A DNA stretch of 64,000 bases, from positions 310,001-374,000 of the forward strand of contig NZ_JPWF01000002.1 in assembly GCF_003326675.1 (NCBI RefSeq). Reading direction: 5' to 3'. The notes beneath the pieces are model-generated. The model did not search any database. It was given only the letters and a program-made list of their open reading frames with translations, and was not told where the DNA came from. The translations under genes and the position numbers were made by a program. This stretch comes from Thalassospira profundimaris. Lineage in GTDB: Bacteria > Pseudomonadota > Alphaproteobacteria > Rhodospirillales > Thalassospiraceae. This document shows, in pieces, positions 1 through 8,882 of this stretch. Position 1 is the stretch's first letter. Every line of letters begins with the position of its first letter.

Positions 1-344
1 ACCGCAATATAAAGCGACAAAAGCCAAGCCGCCGGGGCGTTGATTGTCATGGATGTATTCATCTGATCAAGCGGGATGCCGTCAAACAGCGTCATCATAT
101 CGCCCAGATGCGAGACCGGGACACCGACCTTGCCGACCTCGCCGCGTGCCAGAATATGGTCCGAATCGTAACCGGTCTGGGTTGGCAGGTCGAACGCGAC
201 GGAAAGCCCCGTCTGCCCCTTGGCCAGGTTTTGACGATACAGGGCATTGGATGCCGCAGCCGAGCTATGACCCGCATATGTCCGGATCAGCCACGGGCGA
301 TCACGTTCCGGCTTTGCTGCGCTGCGTTTGTTTTCCATCGACAT
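1..344 (-). CDS. ecm: Ethylmalonyl-CoA mutase, N-terminal part (runs off left edge)
   Basis: B12-dependent mutase of the ethylmalonyl-CoA pathway, converting (2R)-ethylmalonyl-CoA to methylsuccinyl-CoA. Only the first 114 codons are in the window; the reading frame is open to the edge. Visible: [18 protein letters not shown] followed by [17 protein letters not shown] and [13 protein letters not shown], which is the acyl-CoA-binding barrel start of the methylmalonyl-CoA mutase family. The short leader before RPW, with no long dimer-type N-terminus, fits the MeaA/Ecm branch. I place the start at the ATG at 344 because AGAGG lies 5 bases upstream; an in-frame ATG at 338 is the alternative. It is divergent from crotonyl-CoA carboxylase/reductase, its pathway partner, and this supports Ecm over methylmalonyl-CoA mutase. 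The cobalamin-binding domain, which would settle the paralogue, lies outside the window. Confidence 0.85.
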   Translation of the reverse strand, partial: MSMENKRSAAKPERDRPWLIRTYAGHSSAAASNALYRQNLAKGQTGLSVAFDLPTQTGYDSDHILARGEVGKVGVPVSHLGDMMTLFDGIPLDQMNTSMTINAPAAWLLSLYIA

Positions 345-582
345 CGCGACCTCTTGTATTTTTATTACCTCATGTCTTTTCGATAATTTCGCATTTACGT
401 TATTAAATTATCTACTGGACATCACATGGGTAATTATATAACAATTTGTGCAACGCGATAAAAGCGAAAACAAATATCGCCCCGGTTTTATCGGAATGAA
501 ATCCGCAGAAAACAGGGAAACGCCCAGGGAAAATAAAACAAATTCTGTGGCTTGGAGGTTTCGTCGACCGCAACGCAGCATC

Positions 583-597
583 GGTAATTTAATTACC
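583..597. promoter_or_regulatory. Perfect 15-bp palindrome in the ecm/ccr divergent region
   Basis: GGTAATT-T-AATTACC is a perfect 7-bp inverted repeat around one central base. It ends 24 bases before the ccr ribosome-binding site (AAGGAG, 621-626). The 290-base gap between ecm and ccr holds no gene that I can support. The palindrome is a candidate operator for control of ccr, possibly also of ecm; the regulator is unknown. Confidence 0.4.
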
Positions 598-634
598 CTG
601 CCATCCGGATCGACCCGAACAAGGAGTGAAGGCC

Positions 635-1915
635 ATGAACACCACTGCTGAAGTGCTGCCTTTCCGTGGCGGTCAGGAAGAAAAAGATCTGTATGAAATT
701 GGCGAAATCCCGCCGCTGGGTCACGTGCCCAAGAATATGTACGCATGGGCCATTCGCGAGGAACGCCACGGCGAACCCGATACCGCCATGCAATGCGAAG
801 TCTTGCCGGTCACCCAGCCCGACAGCCACGAGGTACTTGTCCTTGTGATGGCAGCCGGTGTGAATTACAACGGCATCTGGGCGTCGCTTGGCAAACCGAT
901 CTCGGTTTTCAATTCCCATGACTGCCCGTTCCATATTGCCGGATCGGATGCATCGGGCATCGTCTGGGCGGTTGGATCAAAAGTCACCCGCTGGAAAGTC
1001 GGTGATGAAGTCGTCATTCACTGCAATCAGGATGATGGTGATGATGAGGAATGCAATGGCGGCGATCCGATGCTGTCTCCGACCCAGCGCATCTGGGGCT
1101 ACGAGACCCCGGACGGGTCATTTGCACAGTTCACATGCGTTCAGGCACAACAATTGATGCCGCGCCCCAAACATCTGACCTGGGAAGAAAGCGCGTGCTA
1201 CACCCTGACCCTTGCGACCGCGTATCGCATGTTGTTCGGGCATCGCCCGCATATCCTGCGTCCGGGCCACAATGTTCTGGTGTGGGGCGCGTCTGGCGGG
1301 CTTGGCTCCATGGCGATCCAGTTGATCACCACAGCCGGGGCCAATGCCATCGGGGTGATTTCTGACGAGTCAAAACGTGACTTCGTTCTGGGGTTGGGCG
1401 CCAAAGCGGTCATTAATCGCAAGGATTTCAATTGCTGGGGTCAGCTTCCTACGGTCAATGGTCCGGAATTTGGCGACTATATGAAAGAAGTCCGCAAATT
1501 CGGCAAAGCGATCTGGGACATCACCGGCAAGGGCAACGACGTTGATATTGTCTTTGAACATCCGGGAGAACAAACCTTCCCGGTATCATGCAATGTCGTA
1601 AAGCGTGGCGGCATGGTTGTGTTCTGCGCGGGAACAACCGGCTTTAACCTGACCTTTGATGCGCGTTTTGTCTGGATGCGTCAGAAACGCATTCAGGGCA
1701 GCCACTTTGCCAACCTGAAACAGGCCGCACAGGCCAACAAACTGGTGATCGAACGCCGCCTTGATCCAAGCATGTCCGAAGTATTCAGCTGGGAAGACAT
1801 TCCGCGCGCCCACATGAAGATGATGCGCAATGAACACAAACCCGGCAACATGGCTGTTCTGGTTCAGGCCAAACGCCCGGGCATGCGCACCCTTGAAGAA
1901 GCAGTCGAAGGCTAG
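635..1915 (+). CDS. ccr: Crotonyl-CoA carboxylase/reductase
   Basis: Catalyses NADPH-dependent reductive carboxylation of crotonyl-CoA to ethylmalonyl-CoA, the key step of the ethylmalonyl-CoA pathway. The 426-residue product matches the family length. The N-terminal KDLYEIGEIPPLG and PKNMYAWAIREERHG are hallmarks of Ccr rather than of ordinary quinone reductases. The dinucleotide motif is VLVWGASGGLGSMA (about residue 215). CO2-pocket positions known from Kitasatospora Ccr appear present by eye: Asn in VNYNG (about residue 79), Glu in GYETPDGS and His in QGSHFAN. I chose ATG 635, which has AAGGAG 8 bases upstream, over an in-frame GTG at 626 that would lie in that site. It is divergent from ecm and followed after 150 bases by mcd. 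Confidence 0.96.
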   Translation: MNTTAEVLPFRGGQEEKDLYEIGEIPPLGHVPKNMYAWAIREERHGEPDTAMQCEVLPVTQPDSHEVLVLVMAAGVNYNGIWASLGKPISVFNSHDCPFHIAGSDASGIVWAVGSKVTRWKVGDEVVIHCNQDDGDDEECNGGDPMLSPTQRIWGYETPDGSFAQFTCVQAQQLMPRPKHLTWEESACYTLTLATAYRMLFGHRPHILRPGHNVLVWGASGGLGSMAIQLITTAGANAIGVISDESKRDFVLGLGAKAVINRKDFNCWGQLPTVNGPEFGDYMKEVRKFGKAIWDITGKGNDVDIVFEHPGEQTFPVSCNVVKRGGMVVFCAGTTGFNLTFDARFVWMRQKRIQGSHFANLKQAAQANKLVIERRLDPSMSEVFSWEDIPRAHMKMMRNEHKPGNMAVLVQAKRPGMRTLEEAVEG

Positions 1916-1941
1916 TCCCACATTAATCTTCGACTGATTGC

Positions 1942-1986
1942 TGGCACCCCAAACGCGTTCTCGCCCGATCCGCGTGCGGGGTGCCA
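1942..1986. repeat. Long inverted repeat between ccr and mcd
   Basis: TGGCACCCC (1942-1950) pairs perfectly with GGGGTGCCA (1978-1986), and an inner ACGCG/CGCGT pair (1953-1957/1971-1975) extends the stem. No T-run follows, so it is not a standard terminator. It may be an intercistronic RNA hairpin that stabilises or partly separates the ccr and mcd messages. Confidence 0.5.
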
Positions 1987-2065
1987 CCACCCTTCTTACA
2001 CGACATCAACCAAGTTTCGACCAGTGCAATCGCCCCACACGATTGCCGGGCAAAGGACCAAGCAA

Positions 2066-3733
2066 ATGACTGATACCGCCCTGCTTCCTGATCTTGACCA
2101 GCTTTGCGACGATGCACTGACCGCATTGGCATCACTTTATGACGCCACGGAAAATGCCGTTCGCGCACAGGTCACCGTTGATGGCCGTATTGATGCCAAC
2201 GCCTTTGACGAACACCAGTTCGCCGCCCATGGCTTTGCCTGGTTCACGACCTATGTCACGGCCCTTCAACAGATGAAGGCATGGTCAGACAGACTTGCGA
2301 CACAGGGCAAACGCGGACGTCTGGAAACCCTTATTCTGCAAGTCGCCTTTGGCGAATATCTGGCCCAGATCAAGGGTGGCATCCCGATGTCACAGGGGGA
2401 AATCATCCGCCTGAACACACTGGGCGCAAGCGAAACCGACATTCAAGCCTTTTGCGCAAGCCGTGCTGTCACGGTTCTGTCGGCCCATGGCAATTCGGAT
2501 GCGGCACGACGTGCGATTGCCACTGAAATAGAAGACAGCCTCGATACCGGCCGCTTTGGTGAAACCGGCCTTGAAGATGAAACACTTGATCTGGTCCGTG
2601 ATCAGTTCCGGCGGTTCGTCGATGAAAAAGTAAGCCCGCATGCCCATGGATGGCACGAACGAGACGAATTGATCCCGATTGAAATTGTGACTGAAATGTC
2701 CGAACTCGGCGTTTTTGGCCTGACCATCCCCGAAGAATTTGGCGGACTTGGCATGGGCAAAACCGCGATGTGTGTCGTGACCGAAGAACTGTCACGCGGT
2801 TACATTGGCGTGGGATCACTTGGCACTCGTTCTGAAATTGCCGCCGAACTGATCCGTCTTGGCGGCACGGATGACCAAAAGGAACATTACCTGCCGAAAC
2901 TGGCATCGGGTGAAATCCTGCCGACTGCGGTCTTTACCGAACCCAATAATGGCTCCGACCTTGCCCATCTGCGCACCCGTGCAATCAAGGATGGCGACAT
3001 CTATAAGGTGACCGGCAACAAGACATGGATCACCCATGCGGCCCGGTCGGACCTGATGACGCTTTTGACGCGAACCAACCCGGATGAAGCCGGGTATCGC
3101 GGACTTTCCATGCTGCTTGCCGAAAAACCGCGTGGAACTGACGACAACCCGTTCCCGGCTGACGGTATGACAGGCGGCGAGATCGAGGTTCTCGGCTATC
3201 GCGGCATGAAGGAATACGAGCTGTCCTTTGACGGGTTTGAAGTACCGACATCCAACCTTCTGGGCGGCGAGGAAGGCCTGGGATTCAAACAATTGATGGC
3301 AACATTTGAATCCGCCCGTATTCAGACCGCGGCCCGCGCCGTTGGCGTGGCACAAAATGCGCTTGAGATCGGCATGCGCTATGCCAAGGACCGCATCCAG
3401 TTTTCAAAACCGCTTTTCAACTTCCCGCGGGTGTACGGCAAAGTTGCATGGATGGTTGTTGAAACCATGATTGCCCGGCAACTCACCTATTTCTCGGCCG
3501 TTGAAAAAGATCAGGATATTCGTTGCGATATCGAAGCCGGGATGGCCAAGCTTTTGGGCGCGCGCGTGGCCTGGTCGAACGCCGATAATGCCCTTCAAAT
3601 TCATGGCGGCAATGGCTATGCGCTTGAATATCAGATCAGCCGCGTTCTTTGTGACGCCCGTATTCTGAACATTTTCGAAGGTGCTGCCGAAATTCAGGCC
3701 CAAGTTGTGACGCGCGGACTTTTGGGGCGCTGA
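2066..3733 (+). CDS. mcd: (2S)-Methylsuccinyl-CoA dehydrogenase
   Basis: FAD enzyme of the acyl-CoA dehydrogenase family that oxidises methylsuccinyl-CoA to mesaconyl-CoA and passes electrons to ETF. At 555 residues it is much longer than the usual 380 to 400, because of an N-terminal helical extension of about 150 residues (FTTYVTALQQMKAW, QVAFGEYLAQIKGGIPMSQ), a known trait of Mcd. The acyl-CoA dehydrogenase core begins near DLVRDQFRRFVDEKVSP and includes TEPNNGSDLAHLRTRA (FAD/substrate loop) and the C-terminal IFEGAAEIQ, whose Glu (about residue 538) sits at the usual catalytic-base position. The ATG at 2066 has AAAGGA 8 bases upstream; an upstream in-frame ATG at 2024 lacks a site. Placement after ccr supports the call. 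Confidence 0.93.
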   Translation: MTDTALLPDLDQLCDDALTALASLYDATENAVRAQVTVDGRIDANAFDEHQFAAHGFAWFTTYVTALQQMKAWSDRLATQGKRGRLETLILQVAFGEYLAQIKGGIPMSQGEIIRLNTLGASETDIQAFCASRAVTVLSAHGNSDAARRAIATEIEDSLDTGRFGETGLEDETLDLVRDQFRRFVDEKVSPHAHGWHERDELIPIEIVTEMSELGVFGLTIPEEFGGLGMGKTAMCVVTEELSRGYIGVGSLGTRSEIAAELIRLGGTDDQKEHYLPKLASGEILPTAVFTEPNNGSDLAHLRTRAIKDGDIYKVTGNKTWITHAARSDLMTLLTRTNPDEAGYRGLSMLLAEKPRGTDDNPFPADGMTGGEIEVLGYRGMKEYELSFDGFEVPTSNLLGGEEGLGFKQLMATFESARIQTAARAVGVAQNALEIGMRYAKDRIQFSKPLFNFPRVYGKVAWMVVETMIARQLTYFSAVEKDQDIRCDIEAGMAKLLGARVAWSNADNALQIHGGNGYALEYQISRVLCDARILNIFEGAAEIQAQVVTRGLLGR

Positions 3734-3807
3734 TCAGCTAACAGGTTGAAAGCCGAAACTTATTTGCATTGCGAACCGTGGCCCCTGTGACCAACGAGGG
3801 CAAACTT

Positions 3808-3837
3808 GGCCCGTCAACCTTGACGGGCCGCTTTTCT
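3808..3837 (+). terminator. Rho-independent terminator after mcd
   Basis: GGCCCGTCA-acct-TGACGGGCC is a perfect 9-bp stem with a 4-base loop, followed by gCTTTTCT. It closes the ccr-mcd unit. Confidence 0.85.
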
Positions 3838-3969
3838 ATATCAACCTAAAGTATGATATATTTTACACTTACCTCTAGTGATAGACTGCACTGATATAAA
3901 CACAGAAGCCTGAAAATCTGTGGGAAATAGGCCCAATTGCCGTTCAGGGAAAAGGGGAGGAACGTTTAA

Positions 3970-6069
3970 ATGAACCATACCTCTGCGATGCCGGAAAATA
4001 CAATCTATGCGCGAATAAGCGAAACCAAAGATCTCTTTGCACAACATGCAGATCGGATCGCTGAAAGCCTGATTGCAGAACTGCTTGGAACAGGACAAAG
4101 CAGCGCGGATAAAAGCGCGCCGCAAACCCTTGTTCCTGACCTTGCCAAACAATTTCGTGCGCTGGCCGCTGCGACATCGGCGGACGTCTTCAATCACTGC
4201 TTTGCCAACCATGCGCTGGCCAAGGCCGCTTCCGATCTGACACCGGATGCAATCGTCCTTGCCTATTACAAGGCCGCCGCAAATTGCGCTGCATTGGCAT
4301 CAAGCACCAAGGGCATTCGCCCGACCCCGGCCCTGCTGGATGCGGCACGTTGCGTCCTGATGGCTGACATGGGCAATCTGATGGGCAACCTGCAACGACA
4401 GGCATCCCAACAGCGGGCATCGTCGGAAATTCAATCGATGTCTGAAATCATCGAACGCGAAACCGACAACATCATTTCCGAAGTCGGCTTTCAGGCCGGG
4501 CGCACCAACGATGTTGCGCAAACAATGGAAAAGGATGCCGGCGAGTTATCCCAACTGGTTGAACGCATCACCTCGACCACCGAAATCGCCAGCGGCAATG
4601 TCGCCACAGTCGCGTCCGCGACCGAGGAATTGCAGGCATCAAGCCACGAAATTGCCGAACGCATTCACAAGACCAACGACATCGCCGGTCAGGCCGTGAT
4701 CCGTGCGCAGGAAACATCGCATACGATGAACAGCCTGTCAGAAACCGCAAGCGAGATCGGCAAGGTTGTTGATATCGTCAAACGCATTTCCGATCAGACC
4801 AAGATGCTGGCCCTGAACGCCACCATCGAAGCCGCACGCGCCGGGGATGCAGGCAAGGGCTTTGCCGTGGTCGCCAACGAGGTCAAGAACCTTGCGACCC
4901 AGACCGAAAAGGCAATCCTTGATATCAACTCCCAGATAACCGCCATTCAGGGTGCAACATCCGAGGCCGTAACCGCGATTGAGGGCATCGGTGGCGCAAT
5001 TGACGAGGTCAGCCAGCTTTCTGCCGATATATCGGCATCGGTAGAGCAACAAACAGCGGCAATCGGCGAGATTTCGACCAGTGCGCAAGAAGTTTCCACC
5101 CACATGCGCGGCATTTCCAGTGACATTGAACTGGCAAGCCAGAAGTCACAGAACGCCAGTGAAACCGCAGAAAACCTTCGTATTCTGGCATCCAACATTC
5201 GCAATGATATCAATGAAATGGAAAGCCGTTTCCGGACTGTCCTGCGCAGCACGGAAAGTGCCAACCGACGCCACGAAGACCGCGTTCCGATTGCGGTTGA
5301 TATCAAGGTTGATTTTGGCAGCGGAGACATCCGCAATGGTGTCACCGCCGATATGTCGATGGCAGGGCTTCTTGCCCGCATTGATGCCGCAGAAAAGGAT
5401 CGTAACAAGCCGATCACGATCACCATGGTCGACGGTACGGTTCTGCATGGCGTAATCAAGGCTGTTTCGGCACTGGGCACCCATGTTCAGTTTACCGAAG
5501 TCGACGAGAAGGCCACCCAGGTCATTATGGGCCATCTTAAGAAAACCCACGATCACGACAACAAGATTGCCGAACTTGGCAAACAATTATCCCTTGATCT
5601 GGCAAAGGTTCTTGAGTCCGGTCTGCGCAATAACGAGATCAAGCGCGAAGACCTGTTTAACCCCCGTTATGAACCGGTTTCAGGCAGCGATCCGAAACAG
5701 TTCATCACGCCATACATCCCGTTCACGGACCGTCATTTCACACCACTTCAGGAAGCGATCCTTGAAAAGGACAAGCACATCGTCTTTGCCGCGGGTGTTG
5801 ATTTCAATGGCTACCTTCCAACCCATAACAAAATCTATAGCCACCCCCAGCGCCCCGGCGAGGCCGCCTGGAATATGGGCAATTGCCGTAACCGGCGTAT
5901 TTTTGATGACCGCGCCGGCTTGATGGCAGCACGCAACACCAAGCCGCATCTGCTGCAAACCTATTTCCGCGACATGGGCAATTCCGTCGTCTTCATGAAG
6001 GAATGCGACGTCCCGATCATCGTGAATGGCGAACAGTGGGGCAACCTGCGGATCGGTTACCGCGCCTAA
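3970..6069 (+). CDS. Soluble chemoreceptor with PilZ and C-terminal sensory domains
   Basis: Methyl-accepting chemotaxis protein of 699 residues with no membrane segment, so probably cytoplasmic. The N-terminal 150 residues are helical; [17 protein letters not shown] followed by IVLAYYK resembles the proximal-His region of globin-coupled sensors, but the spacing is not exact, so this is only a suggestion. The signalling domain spans roughly 170 to 410 with the conserved hairpin ([35 protein letters not shown]) near 270 to 310. A PilZ-like domain follows at about 432 to 520 ([26 protein letters not shown]). The last 135 residues ([37 protein letters not shown]) form a module common at the C-terminus of alphaproteobacterial receptors, probably a Cache/PAS-like sensor. 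GGGGAGG lies 8 bases before the start. Single gene between two terminators. Confidence 0.9.
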   Translation: MNHTSAMPENTIYARISETKDLFAQHADRIAESLIAELLGTGQSSADKSAPQTLVPDLAKQFRALAAATSADVFNHCFANHALAKAASDLTPDAIVLAYYKAAANCAALASSTKGIRPTPALLDAARCVLMADMGNLMGNLQRQASQQRASSEIQSMSEIIERETDNIISEVGFQAGRTNDVAQTMEKDAGELSQLVERITSTTEIASGNVATVASATEELQASSHEIAERIHKTNDIAGQAVIRAQETSHTMNSLSETASEIGKVVDIVKRISDQTKMLALNATIEAARAGDAGKGFAVVANEVKNLATQTEKAILDINSQITAIQGATSEAVTAIEGIGGAIDEVSQLSADISASVEQQTAAIGEISTSAQEVSTHMRGISSDIELASQKSQNASETAENLRILASNIRNDINEMESRFRTVLRSTESANRRHEDRVPIAVDIKVDFGSGDIRNGVTADMSMAGLLARIDAAEKDRNKPITITMVDGTVLHGVIKAVSALGTHVQFTEVDEKATQVIMGHLKKTHDHDNKIAELGKQLSLDLAKVLESGLRNNEIKREDLFNPRYEPVSGSDPKQFITPYIPFTDRHFTPLQEAILEKDKHIVFAAGVDFNGYLPTHNKIYSHPQRPGEAAWNMGNCRNRRIFDDRAGLMAARNTKPHLLQTYFRDMGNSVVFMKECDVPIIVNGEQWGNLRIGYRA

Positions 6070-6099
6070 CCCCTCGGAACCGAGCAAACAATAAAAAGA

Positions 6100-6130
6100 A
6101 AACACCCCGGTTCATAACCGGGGTGTTTCA
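6100..6130. terminator. Bidirectional terminator between chemoreceptor and SAHH-like gene
   Basis: AAACACCCCGG (6100-6110), loop of 7, CCGGGGTGTTT (6118-6128): a perfect 11-bp stem with A-rich and T-rich flanks, serving both convergent genes. Confidence 0.85.
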
Positions 6131-6167
6131 ATATTGGCGCCAACACCGGCAATAATCCGGTGAAAAA

Positions 6168-7334
6168 TCAGCTGTGCGAATGCAGGATTGCCTCGGCAAT
6201 TTCGCGTTCGATTTCGGCCGGATAATCATAGAAGCCCGGCTTGAACGACGCCGCCCCACCCGATGCCAACCAGTCAATGCCACGGATCAGAATGGCCGAG
6301 AACGGATCAAACAGATCCTTGCCCGAACCGCCCATGCCAGGTGCAAGGTTCAAAAGGCTACCGCGGTTCAGCAAATAGACTTCGCGGCTGTTATCAAACT
6401 CAAACTTCTCGATATAGCGGCGCATTTTCGTGCGTTTCTGGGTATCAAGCCAGGCAACGTCGATCTCGGTATTGGAATGACCGACATTAACCAGAATGGC
6501 GCCACGACGGGCCTGCTTGATCTGCTTTTCGCCAAGAATGCCCGAAAGGCCGGTTGCCGTCACAATGATCGCACATTCCTTGATGCCATCTTCAAGACTG
6601 ACGACACGGCATCCGTGATGCTGGGCCTCAAGGGCGCGCACCGGATCACGTTCCGCAACCGAGACCACCGCACCAAGATTGCGCGCACGTTCGGCAACAC
6701 CACGCCCAACCGGACCAAAACCGATTACCAGAACCGAACGACCATACAGCGCAAGACCGGTTACGTTGGAAAAGACCGGCCACATTTCCTGGGCCACGTG
6801 ATGGCGGTTATGCAGGCGGTCCTTGATCGCGATGTCGTTCCAGTTAAAGACCGGGAACGAATAATCGAGCTTTTCAACGCGGTGAACGCCCGTCGTCGTG
6901 GCTTCAAGCGCACCATCAACTTTATGACCTTTTTTCACGAAGGCCTCGATCAACTCGCCGCCCATATCGGCAACGATATCGGCCGGCTCGGACGACAGGA
7001 TATCAATGCTTTTGGCGTATTCTTCGGGCGTCATACCGGAAAAGGCATGAACCTCGACCCCGTTTGCCGCCAGATAGGCCGCCGCGACATCATCGGTACT
7101 ATCGGGATTGCACGCCCCGACCTTGACCTTTGCCCCGGCCTTTACGAAAGGCAACAGGGTCGGAATGGTGTCTTCAAGCACGTGCTGGAAACTGACAATC
7201 GTCTTGTCGCGCAGATCGCGTTTGGCGACATAGTTTCCATATTTCGCCGTTACCGGGCAGATGACTTCACGCCATGCAAGCGTCTCGTCATTGATCTGGG
7301 CGGCAAGGGCGGCGTCCTTGATGCGGCTGGTCAT
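6168..7334 (-). CDS. S-adenosylhomocysteine hydrolase-like protein, divergent
   Basis: Member of the adenosylhomocysteinase/NAD-binding family, but 388 residues against 430 to 470 for the true enzyme. Shared features: CNPDSTDD (canonical CN-x-x-STQD), ALEATTTGVHRV (SEETTTGVH), NAD motif VLVIGFGPVGRGVA (201-214), LVNVGHSNTEIDV, and a KPGFYDY match to the C-terminal KPDHYRY, here followed by about 15 further residues. By hand alignment His51, Glu144, Lys171 and Asn176 keep catalytic positions, but the canonical Asp before that Asn is His175, DDGGD is DMGGE, and the GHPSFVM segment is replaced by GGSGKDLF. I infer a paralogue with a changed substrate or role. A putative AGAGA site precedes ATG 7334. 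It lies downstream of a glutathione transferase gene on the same strand. Confidence 0.8.
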   Translation of the reverse strand: MTSRIKDAALAAQINDETLAWREVICPVTAKYGNYVAKRDLRDKTIVSFQHVLEDTIPTLLPFVKAGAKVKVGACNPDSTDDVAAAYLAANGVEVHAFSGMTPEEYAKSIDILSSEPADIVADMGGELIEAFVKKGHKVDGALEATTTGVHRVEKLDYSFPVFNWNDIAIKDRLHNRHHVAQEMWPVFSNVTGLALYGRSVLVIGFGPVGRGVAERARNLGAVVSVAERDPVRALEAQHHGCRVVSLEDGIKECAIIVTATGLSGILGEKQIKQARRGAILVNVGHSNTEIDVAWLDTQKRTKMRRYIEKFEFDNSREVYLLNRGSLLNLAPGMGGSGKDLFDPFSAILIRGIDWLASGGAASFKPGFYDYPAEIEREIAEAILHSHS

Positions 7335-7455
7335 CGATGTGTCTCTTGAATTTCATGGGGCCAATAAACTCCCCACTTGTTAATGGCTGCCTGACCGGAT
7401 GGAAAGCATTTCTGACCATCCGGTCAATTTTTAGCATGGCAGCACACAAGCAATC

Positions 7456-8160
7456 CTAGTCGCGTGCCGGAATATCAAGCCCGCGCTGAACCGCCGGACG
7501 AGCAAGTCCGCGTTCAAGCCATTGCGGCACATTGGACAATTTATCAAACTCGACCAGATCGCCTGCGCCATAGAAACCGATCAGGTTCCTGACCCAGCCA
7601 AGGCTTGCGATATCGGCGATGGTATATTCATCCCCCATGATCCAGTCACGCCCCTCGAGACGGGCTTCAAGTACGCCCAAAAGGCGCTTGGATTCGGTGA
7701 CATAGCGATTAAGCGGTCGCTTGTCCTCGATCTCTTTGCCTGCAAATTTATGGAAGAAACCGATCTGACCAAACATCGGACCGATGGCCGCCATCTGGAA
7801 ATAAACCCACTGGATGGTTTCAATCCGCGTTGCCGGATCAGATGACAGGAACTTGCCGGTCTTTTCCGCAAGATATTGCAAAATCGCCCCGGATTCAAAA
7901 AGCGCAAGCGGTTTGCCACCCGGTCCGTTCGGATCAAGAATGGCCGGAATTTTCCCGTTCGGATTAAGCGACAGGAATTCCGGCGTCCAGGTTTCATCCT
8001 CGCCGATCTTGATCAGGTGCGGTTCATATTCCAGTCCGGTTTCTTCAAGCATGATCGAAACCTTGACCCCGTTCGGAGTCGGCAGAGAATAGAGCTGAAG
8101 TATATCGGGATTTGTTGCCGGCCAGCGTTTGGTGATGTCGAATGCGGACAGGTCTGCCAT
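7456..8160 (-). CDS. Glutathione S-transferase family protein (YfcG/Ure2p type)
   Basis: Cytosolic glutathione transferase-like protein of 234 residues. The N-terminal thioredoxin fold is clear: ILQLYSLPTPNGVKVSIMLEE, then LNPNGKIPAILDP (cis-Pro motif) and LFESGAILQYLAEKTG (glutathione gamma-glutamyl contact Glu-Ser). The C-terminal helical domain has DWIMGDEYTIADIASLGW, matching the N-capping box of the family. The NG after TPN is typical of the Nu/YfcG group, which acts as disulphide-bond reductase rather than as a classical conjugating enzyme; that assignment is by motif only. AAGGA lies 11 bases before the ATG. The next gene downstream, 121 bases away on the same strand, is the SAHH-like gene. 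Confidence 0.88.
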   Translation of the reverse strand: MADLSAFDITKRWPATNPDILQLYSLPTPNGVKVSIMLEETGLEYEPHLIKIGEDETWTPEFLSLNPNGKIPAILDPNGPGGKPLALFESGAILQYLAEKTGKFLSSDPATRIETIQWVYFQMAAIGPMFGQIGFFHKFAGKEIEDKRPLNRYVTESKRLLGVLEARLEGRDWIMGDEYTIADIASLGWVRNLIGFYGAGDLVEFDKLSNVPQWLERGLARPAVQRGLDIPARD

Positions 8161-8310
8161 CTGATTTCAATCCTTGTTGGTGGGCCCAATGATCGCAAAA
8201 CCATGAAACAGGCTTTGCATACAGGCAATTACATATCTTCAGGATTTAGCAGATCAGGACCATTTCGCCAGTACCGGCAGCCAAGACTTTGGAACAACTC
8301 CAAACGGAAC

Positions 8311-8338
8311 GGACCCGCCAGATAAAACAGGCGGGCCC
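8311..8338 (-). terminator. Possible terminator of the cyanate operon
   Basis: Reading the minus strand, GGGCCCGCC, a 10-base loop and GGCGGGTCC form a 9-bp stem with one G-U pair, beginning 67 bases after the cyanase stop codon. The following T-run is poor, so this is a weak call. The rest of the 244-base gap (8161-8404) shows nothing else. Confidence 0.35.
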
Positions 8339-8404
8339 GACCGGACTGCGACATCGCGATATATTACCCCGCAAATGTCACGTATTTCCGTTTGAAATCA
8401 CACC

Positions 8405-8845
8405 TTACCAGGCGCGGTATTTCAGGAATTTGCCATCAAGGGTAATGACAACGCGGTCACCCTTCGGGTCTTCCTTGCGTTCGATATACATTTCGTAATC
8501 GATCGCACTCATGATGCCGTCGCCGAACTTCTCGTGGATAATTTCCTTGATGGTTTCACCATACACACCAACGATTTCATACAGGCGATAGATTGCCGGA
8601 TCGGTCGGCACTGCCTGATCCCAGATTTTCATCGGGGATTCCTGAATGACAGCCGATGCTTCGGGTGGCAGATCAAACAGGGCCACCAGCATGTCGGCCT
8701 TGTCTTTCGGTGCCGAATTCATGCCAAAGCAAACAGACGTCGTCCAAACCGGGGACATACCGATCTTGCTTGCGATCTCTTCCCAGCCAAGCCCTTTGGC
8801 TTTTTTGGCGTCGAGGATCATTTCTTTGATGTCAGCTTTTTTCAT
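8405..8845 (-). CDS. cynS: Cyanate hydratase (cyanase)
   Basis: Decomposes cyanate with bicarbonate to ammonia and CO2 (via carbamate). The product has 146 residues, close to the family's 147 to 156. The N-terminal helical DNA-binding-like domain reads LGWEEIASKIGMSPVWTTS and the catalytic C-terminal domain includes PTDPAIYRLYEIVGVYG, with the catalytic Arg (in YRLYE), and FGDGIMSAIDY with the catalytic Ser. It ends in GKFLKYRAW, close to the typical FLPYKW-like end. The start at 8845 has GGAG 8 bases upstream; longer in-frame extensions would run into the ABC ATPase gene. Last gene of the transporter operon; releases nitrogen from the imported substrate. Confidence 0.96.
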   Translation of the reverse strand: MKKADIKEMILDAKKAKGLGWEEIASKIGMSPVWTTSVCFGMNSAPKDKADMLVALFDLPPEASAVIQESPMKIWDQAVPTDPAIYRLYEIVGVYGETIKEIIHEKFGDGIMSAIDYEMYIERKEDPKGDRVVITLDGKFLKYRAW

Positions 8846-8882
8846 GGGTTTACTCCACTTCTGATACAGCACGTTGTTTTGA

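Noticed and set aside
44-406. Plus-strand frames at the left edge
   Set aside because: They run opposite the ethylmalonyl-CoA mutase N-terminus, which has clear family motifs on the minus strand.
345-634. Possible cobalamin riboswitch before ecm, and before the adenosyltransferase gene
   Set aside because: No B12-box-like sequence or long structured leader is visible at either place.
6174-7349. Long plus-strand open frame (391 codons) opposite the SAHH-like gene
   Set aside because: Antisense shadow: no ribosome site, odd composition, and the minus-strand protein has clear family motifs.
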